Assembly (NCBI GenBank): GCA_964446285.1
Contig: CAYUNT010000156.1
Coordinates: 1 to 11,036 of the forward strand
DNA from: CAYUNT01 sp964446285
GTDB lineage: Bacteria; Sumerlaeota; Sumerlaeia; SLMS01; CAYUNT01
Direction of reading: 5' to 3'
Length of the DNA: 11,036 nucleotides
The notes beneath the pieces are model-generated. The model had not been told where the DNA came from, did no database searches, and was given only the letters and a program-made list of their open reading frames with translations. Positions 6,844 through 11,036 of the stretch are shown piece by piece. The translations under genes were made by a program, and so were the position numbers. Each line of letters begins with the position of its first letter. Position 1 is the stretch's first letter.

Positions 6844-7049
6844 AAGAAAATCCCATTTCCTTAAAGAAAACTTCTTCCCCCAACTTTTCTCGGGAGAAAC
6901 CTAGAAAGGCCATAAAAGAAGACGATTTTGTGGCCGGAATCGAACGCGCATTGCGCCGTGCGGCGCGAGCCGCCCGGAAAACGGCACGCATGCATGGAAC
7001 GCCTGTATATGTTGTAAAAAATGGCAAAATTGTGGCCGAGAAGCCGTGA
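6840..7049 (+). CDS. Small basic protein, probable antitoxin partner of the zeta-like toxin
   Basis: 69 residues that start inside the toxin stop (ATGA overlap), so translation is probably coupled. The first ~25 residues are Lys/Ser-rich and likely flexible. An Ala/Arg-rich amphipathic helix follows (about 32-50, IERALRRAARAARKTAR), then HGTPVYVVKNGKIVAEKP at the end. The final 'HGxPVxVxxxGKIV' hairpin is the form commonly found in the small proteins encoded beside short zeta-like kinases; I recall this from such loci and have not checked it by a search. It lacks any recognisable DNA-binding domain, so autoregulation by this protein is not evident. Antitoxin function is inferred from size, position and overlap. 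Confidence 0.75.
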   Translation: MKENPISLKKTSSPNFSREKPRKAIKEDDFVAGIERALRRAARAARKTARMHGTPVYVVKNGKIVAEKP

Positions 7050-7094
7050 ATCCGGAGAAGCACCGGTAAGAGATTCGGCGTCGGGGGCGATGCC

Positions 7095-9335
7095 TCAGGG
7101 TTTAAGCGTGCGGTCCACGCGGCGCGAGAGGACGCCTGCGGGCGAAACGGTCATCTCCGCGCCAAGATCGGTCGTGTAAACAAAACCAATGTGACCGGGA
7201 AACACATCGGTCCGGAATCGCAACGCCGTCTGGCCCCGGGGCGGAATGCGGTAGATGAACGCGAATTCGCGCCCGTCCGCGAAAATGCGCACGCCCAGCA
7301 TTTCATAATCGGATGGATTGACGATTTCGAGCGTATTCATGCACGTCGAATCACGCGACTTGAAACTGAGTTCGCGCCAGACGACCGGGTCCAGATTGCC
7401 GCGCCAGCTCATATCCAGCGACACCCACTGCGGAATCTTCGGACGGGTCACGTTGGCTGCGTCAATTTTAGTGGGCGGACGCCACGGTCCGCCTGCCTGG
7501 AGCGTCTCGGGCTGGACGGCGGCAGACGAGGTATTCATCGCCGAAGACAAGCGAAATTGCGGCGAGGCGGGGTGTTCGACTCCCAGCGCGGCAAGGCGGC
7601 GGGCGCTGGCTTCATGGAGCCGCGCGGCCTGGATTCGGTCGAAGCGCCAGGGATCCGCCAAGCGCCGAAGTTCATCGAGTTCGGCCACCTCGCGCGCCCG
7701 GTTCTTTTCCAGATGCGCCACATCGGCGAGCAGGAAGTGCGCCATCATATCCTCGGGAAATTCATCGAGGAGTTGTTCGAGAAGACGGCGGGCTTCGGCA
7801 GGGTCGTCGCGCTTCATGGCGATCGACGCCAGATAATAAAAATGGTCCGGTTTGGCGCGGTCGCTTGAGGCCAGTTTGAGGAAGAGTTCGCGCGCCGTGT
7901 CATAGTCGCCCTGGGCATAATAAATGCGGGCGGATTCATAGAGGGCGAGTTGATTTTCCGGATGAGTGGCTAGGATTTGGCCGGTGCGCGCGCGCGCATC
8001 CTCGAAGCGCCCGCGCAAAAGGTCGTGCCGCGCGAGCGCCAGGAGCGACGGCTCATATTGACGATCCAGCGCAAGCGACTGGCGATAGCAGGCGTCGGCG
8101 AGATTCCAGAGGTTTTTATAGACTTCGGCCACCGTGCCCAGGGCGAAGAAAAACGCGGCGCTGGGCGGTTCGGTGCGCGTGGCCTCGCGCAGAAGTTGAA
8201 AGGCCAGGCCGGAATTCCCCAATTTGGCCTCGATGATGGCGCGATACGTGCTTGGCAGCGCCGCGGGCAAATCCTCGCGCGAAAGGGCTTCGCCAACGAG
8301 CGACGCCTCGGCGTAAATGGCGTGATTGAGCAGGAACTTCAGCAGCGCCTGGCGTCCGCCGTCCGGGTTTTCCTCCTGCGCCTTGAGGAGATGATTGTAG
8401 ATGGCGTAAACAGCCATGTCATAGTCGAGAACATTATACGGGATTTTGCGGCTGAGTTCGATATGCGCCATGGCCTCGGGATAGCGGCCTTGTTCGCAGA
8501 GTTGCGCCAGGCGCGCGCGATACGCCAGGCGGTAACCCGCCACCAGACGCTTGATCCGGTCTGGATGGGTCTTGCGCAGAGCGTCGAGCGGCGCAAAGGC
8601 GTCGGCGAATTGCCGCTTGCCCAGGCGCAGGATGATCGGGTCTTCAAGCGCTTCGGGATAATCGAGGGATTTCGCGCCAGGGTGGTCGTAAAAATCGAGC
8701 AGTTCCTGTTCGCGGTGGGTGTGCAGAAGATAAGCGCGCCAGCGGCGGAAATGTTCCTCGCTCGGGTTGAGATTGTATTGAAGTTTGAGGAGCGCCGCCA
8801 CGCGGACTTCGTCCACTCGATCCGCCGCTTCGACAAGCAGCGCCTCGATCAGCGCGAGAACGTCTTTCACCGGGACATCTTTGCGCACGCGTTCCGCCGC
8901 CACTGCCCGCGCGGAAATTCCGGCGCTTTCTCCAAGCGCGCGCAGGCGTTCCTTCCAGGAAGCGCCTTTGGAGGGCGGGCAATTGAAGACGCGCTCCCAT
9001 CCTTCGAGTTGCGACGAAATGGCTTTGGTGACGCGTTCGAGCTGGCGATCGGCCCCGACGGGACCGGGCAGACGCTCCTCGTTGGCCCAAAGGAAAGCTT
9101 CATAATACAGGCCGCGTTTGAGCATCGCGCTGGTCTGGCTTTCTACCTTCTGATCCGAAGCGGGAATGTTCTCGCGCTTGTAGTCGTAGTAGGCTTCCAA
9201 TTCCGTTCCGCCGGAGGCAAAGGCCCAGCGATTCGAGTCGGACGGCGCGTTTTGAGCGAATGCATAAAGCGCCGCGCCCGAGATACAAACACACAGAAAC
9301 ACTATAGATTTAGCGAATTGGGTTTTAGCGAACAT
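7095..9335 (-). CDS. Exported TPR-repeat protein with C-terminal beta-rich domain
   Basis: 746 residues; function unknown. The start at 9335 is fixed by a strong GGAGG six bases upstream and by the signal peptide that then begins the protein (MFAKTQFAK, a hydrophobic core, and a likely cut after YAFA or AFAQ near residue 26-28). Residues ~40-380 are mainly helical, with solenoid-like helix pairs (for example LCEQGRYPEAMAHIELSRK). Clear TPR units occupy about 390-560, among them YEPSLLALARHDLLRGRFEDA, where the AxxxxxxGxxxxA spacing is seen, and LYESARIYYAQGDYDTA. A Ser/Pro-rich linker near 585-625 leads to a C-terminal domain whose TLEIVNPSDYEMLGVRIFADG segment recalls FxLYD/Ig-like beta domains. 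With no TM helix or sorting signal beyond the signal peptide, it is probably periplasmic or extracytoplasmic. It overlaps the upstream gene by 11 bp, so the two products probably act together. Confidence 0.85.
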   Translation of the reverse strand: MFAKTQFAKSIVFLCVCISGAALYAFAQNAPSDSNRWAFASGGTELEAYYDYKRENIPASDQKVESQTSAMLKRGLYYEAFLWANEERLPGPVGADRQLERVTKAISSQLEGWERVFNCPPSKGASWKERLRALGESAGISARAVAAERVRKDVPVKDVLALIEALLVEAADRVDEVRVAALLKLQYNLNPSEEHFRRWRAYLLHTHREQELLDFYDHPGAKSLDYPEALEDPIILRLGKRQFADAFAPLDALRKTHPDRIKRLVAGYRLAYRARLAQLCEQGRYPEAMAHIELSRKIPYNVLDYDMAVYAIYNHLLKAQEENPDGGRQALLKFLLNHAIYAEASLVGEALSREDLPAALPSTYRAIIEAKLGNSGLAFQLLREATRTEPPSAAFFFALGTVAEVYKNLWNLADACYRQSLALDRQYEPSLLALARHDLLRGRFEDARARTGQILATHPENQLALYESARIYYAQGDYDTARELFLKLASSDRAKPDHFYYLASIAMKRDDPAEARRLLEQLLDEFPEDMMAHFLLADVAHLEKNRAREVAELDELRRLADPWRFDRIQAARLHEASARRLAALGVEHPASPQFRLSSAMNTSSAAVQPETLQAGGPWRPPTKIDAANVTRPKIPQWVSLDMSWRGNLDPVVWRELSFKSRDSTCMNTLEIVNPSDYEMLGVRIFADGREFAFIYRIPPRGQTALRFRTDVFPGHIGFVYTTDLGAEMTVSPAGVLSRRVDRTLKP

Positions 9336-10722
9336 GGAGGGCCTCCCCCTGCGGCGTGGCGGCGGCGGCAATGGAGTCGGCCAGGGTGGGCAGCAACGGA
9401 TTGTCCAGGCTGGCGCGCCGCGCTTGCTCATAGCACTGGCGCGCGAGGAAGAGGTTTTGATCGCGATAGGCGTTGGCCAATTCCGGGTGAATAAACTGTT
9501 CGGAAAGGCCCGGAATGCGTTTTTCGCTCGCTTCGGCGGCGAAGAAGGTTGTCATGCCAGCATAATAGTATGAGCGATACAGGGAGATGGTCGGCCCGCC
9601 AACCGTATCGGCCATGTAGGGCGCGGAGGGCGCCTGAGGAGCCACAGGATCATCATAAGGCGAGGAAGGAAGATGAGGAGCGGACGTGGGCGGAGGGGCA
9701 TACAGGCCAGAGGCCGAAGCGGAGGAAGGCAGAGGCGTGGCCCCGGGCGCGACGGAGCCGGCCAGGATGCGCAGCCAGTCCTCGCGGCGCAGGGCTTCCA
9801 TCACAAGTTGGTCGATGGCCGAGTTATCCACCTGCATTCGTTCGAGAAATACATGCAGGTTGGAATCGGGCGAGGTTTCAAGCCAGTGGGCCATCCCGAG
9901 CGCCTCATAGTAGCCGCGATAAAACAGAAACAATTCCACAGGCGAAATCCGCGTGACTTTGCGCAAGCGGTCGATGAGCGGATTGATCTGGGCGAACGGA
10001 GCGGGGCTGAGAGCGGTCTGAAAACCCGCCAGGTCCAGTTCGCTCAACGCCGCCACATAGAGTTGGGCGGCGAGCGGCGCCCACTGTCCAACCTCCAGAA
10101 TCGTAACCGGCCCTTCCACTGCCGTGGAGGCGGCCAGAGGCGGTTTGCCGGGGATAATGAAACAATAATCGCCCGGCGCGGCGCCGCGAAACTCGCCGCG
10201 CCCGCCCACCAGGTGGATTGTGTATGAAGTCAGCCCCTCGGGCAGCGCATCAAGGTGGTATGTGAGCGCAGGCCCCGGAGCAGGGGCCGCGTAGTCCGGC
10301 GCAACCACCGGGTCGCGGCTGGGCGGCTCGAACTGGATGCCAAATTTATTGAGCCATTCGCTTTCACCCAGCGAAAGGCCGTCGGAGCGGCGCGCGCGAA
10401 TCAGGTGCGGAAACACCTGGGACGGTGTGCCTCGCAGCACCAGAACGTCGCCCGACTCGACCGGCGCTTCCAGCACAAGGACGGACGCAGGAGCCACCTC
10501 TTGCTTCGCCACCGGAGCGCCGGAGCCGGGAGATAATGCGGCGGGACGCGCGGAGCCATCGGCCGCGGCGGGGAGACTCAGCTGAGCCGCCAACGGCGCA
10601 GGCAGCCACGTAAAAAGTTGCCAGACGCAAATCAGAGCCGCCCCCAAGACTCTCTTAGGCGGCGGAATGCTTTGAGGACGCCAAACGGCGCGCCCTGGTT
10701 TCCACTCCGACATGCCACCCAT
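9325..10722 (-). CDS. Exported protein of unknown function with Pro/Ser-rich linker
   Basis: 465 residues when started at 10722, where AAAAGGAG lies five bases upstream. An in-frame ATG at 10713 is a close alternative, and the frame is open 26 codons further up without a ribosome site. The N-terminus has a basic stretch (KPGRAVWRPQSIPPPKR), a hydrophobic core and a likely signal-peptidase cut at PLAA|Q (~46). Residues ~80-210 look beta-rich (VLVLEAPVESGDVLVLRG, YTIHLVGGRGEFRG), and ~215-320 look helical. A Pro/Ser/Ala/Tyr-rich low-complexity linker spans ~325-370. The C-terminal ~90 residues (ISLYRSYYYAGM onwards) are helical, with a TPR-like YRDQNLFLARQCYEQARR pair. I recognise no family. 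It is the first gene of a two-gene operon with the TPR protein, and both products are exported, which suggests a shared envelope or surface role. Confidence 0.8.
   Translation of the reverse strand: MGGMSEWKPGRAVWRPQSIPPPKRVLGAALICVWQLFTWLPAPLAAQLSLPAAADGSARPAALSPGSGAPVAKQEVAPASVLVLEAPVESGDVLVLRGTPSQVFPHLIRARRSDGLSLGESEWLNKFGIQFEPPSRDPVVAPDYAAPAPGPALTYHLDALPEGLTSYTIHLVGGRGEFRGAAPGDYCFIIPGKPPLAASTAVEGPVTILEVGQWAPLAAQLYVAALSELDLAGFQTALSPAPFAQINPLIDRLRKVTRISPVELFLFYRGYYEALGMAHWLETSPDSNLHVFLERMQVDNSAIDQLVMEALRREDWLRILAGSVAPGATPLPSSASASGLYAPPPTSAPHLPSSPYDDPVAPQAPSAPYMADTVGGPTISLYRSYYYAGMTTFFAAEASEKRIPGLSEQFIHPELANAYRDQNLFLARQCYEQARRASLDNPLLPTLADSIAAAATPQGEALHVR
9342..9350 (-). promoter_or_regulatory. 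Strong Shine-Dalgarno for the TPR gene, inside the upstream coding region
   Basis: On the minus strand AGGGGGAGG occupies 9350-9342, with its GGAGG core six bases before ATG 9335. It lies within the last codons of the upstream gene, whose TAA is at 9327-9325. This decides the TPR protein start over the longer open frame beginning at 9431 and indicates translational coupling. Confidence 0.85.
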
Positions 10723-10727
10723 ACGAG

Positions 10728-10735
10728 CTCCTTTT
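10728..10735 (-). promoter_or_regulatory. Shine-Dalgarno for the first gene of the exported-protein operon
   Basis: AAAAGGAG on the minus strand ends five bases before ATG 10722, supporting that start over the alternative ATG 10713 and over the upstream open frame. Confidence 0.8.
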
Positions 10736-10880
10736 GCCGGAAATCTGGCGAAACAAATCTCAACACGGGAAGTGTGGGGCGTCTTCCGCCGGATTGTCAA
10801 TCGCCAGCGCTTCTACTCTGGTTTTTGTTGGAGGGAGCGGACGGCAGCCATAATGCTTCACAATTCTGCCGCGCCTTGAA

Positions 10881-10916
10881 ATGGGACCTATGGGACGAAT
10901 GGGACCTATGGGACAT
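10881..10916. repeat. Four-copy 9-bp tandem repeat ATGGGACNN
   Basis: Four contiguous units at 10881, 10890, 10899 and 10908 share ATGGGAC and differ only in the last two bases (CT, GA, CT, AT). The 9-bp period is perfect. The array lies about 160 bp upstream of the minus-strand operon. It could be a degenerate dispersed repeat family or an array of protein-binding sites; nothing here decides between them. Confidence 0.85.
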
Positions 10917-11036
10917 CCGCCTGTGAAAATACACAATGCCGCAGGGTCGGCTATGTGACCGCATTGGCCTGAAATGGCGTAATACCAATTTCCCGTAATT
11001 CTGTTTCCTGAATTTGCTCTGAAGGAGCAAAAGAAT

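Larger units (their letters stand above)
10723..11036. other. Intergenic stretch of 314 bases without a recognised gene
   Basis: It contains the ribosome site of the minus-strand operon, a perfect TTGACA on the minus strand (10800-10795) without a convincing -10 at 16-18 bases, and a four-unit 9-bp tandem repeat. A loose inverted pair CAATGC (about 10933) and GCATTG (about 10961) is also present. No credible ORF on either strand. At the right edge AAGGAG (11022-11027) is followed, seven bases on, by the window's last two bases AT. This would suit an ATG at 11035, so a plus-strand gene may begin here. Confidence 0.5.

Noticed and set aside
7977..9494. 505-codon open frame on the plus strand opposite the TPR gene
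   Set aside because: It is a shadow of GC-rich codon bias. It lacks recognisable domains and a sensible ribosome site, while the minus strand gives a signal peptide, TPR motifs and a strong Shine-Dalgarno.
10772..10800. Promoter for the exported-protein operon with perfect TTGACA on the minus strand
   Set aside because: The hexamer 17 bases downstream reads CCACAC, which is not a -10 element. The -35 match alone is not enough.
1..11036. CRISPR arrays, tRNA/rRNA genes, transposases, integrases
   Set aside because: No regularly spaced repeats with unique spacers, no tRNA cloverleaf or rRNA-like sequence, and no transposase or integrase motif were seen on either strand.

Overview
The window looks like chromosomal DNA from a GC-rich bacterium that makes menaquinone by the futalosine route (mqnE). 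It also has a galactofuranose precursor gene (glf), an FHA-coupled diguanylate cyclase and an operon for exported proteins. I see no rRNA, tRNA, insertion sequence, phage gene or CRISPR array. The mixture would suit an uncultured lineage near the Planctomycetes, Sumerlaeota or Hydrogenedentota, or a deltaproteobacterium-like group. That placement is a guess from gene content and repeat style, because no phylogenetic marker is present.

Left part (1-3389, + strand): the 3' part of a zinc-finger-less DnaJ/CbpA-type co-chaperone; then, after 144 bp, coaD (phosphopantetheine adenylyltransferase). Two tightly linked genes follow: a divergent member of the nucleoside phosphorylase/nucleosidase fold, and an FHA-GGDEF diguanylate cyclase. 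The gaps are 18 and 6 bp, so coaD, the nucleosidase-like gene and the cyclase probably form one operon.

Middle part (3390-7049): a 291-bp intergenic region carries an inverted repeat of G/T-rich low-complexity sequence. Then comes glf (+), a long A/T-rich hairpin that probably terminates transcription from both sides, a (TTC)8 tract, and convergent mqnE (-). A palindrome-bearing spacer separates mqnE from a divergent pair: a zeta-toxin-like P-loop kinase and an overlapping 69-residue probable antitoxin. This pair is richer in A+T than its surroundings and looks like an acquired toxin-antitoxin module.

Right part (7095-10722, - strand): two overlapping genes encode exported proteins with signal peptides. 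The first is a 465-residue protein with a Pro/Ser/Ala-rich linker; the second is a 746-residue TPR protein with a C-terminal beta-rich domain. They are translationally coupled (11-bp overlap, strong Shine-Dalgarno). I cannot assign either to a known system, and they are the least explained part of the window. The last 314 bases hold no recognised gene, but they contain a four-copy 9-bp tandem repeat and end in a Shine-Dalgarno-like site that may belong to a gene starting at the window edge.
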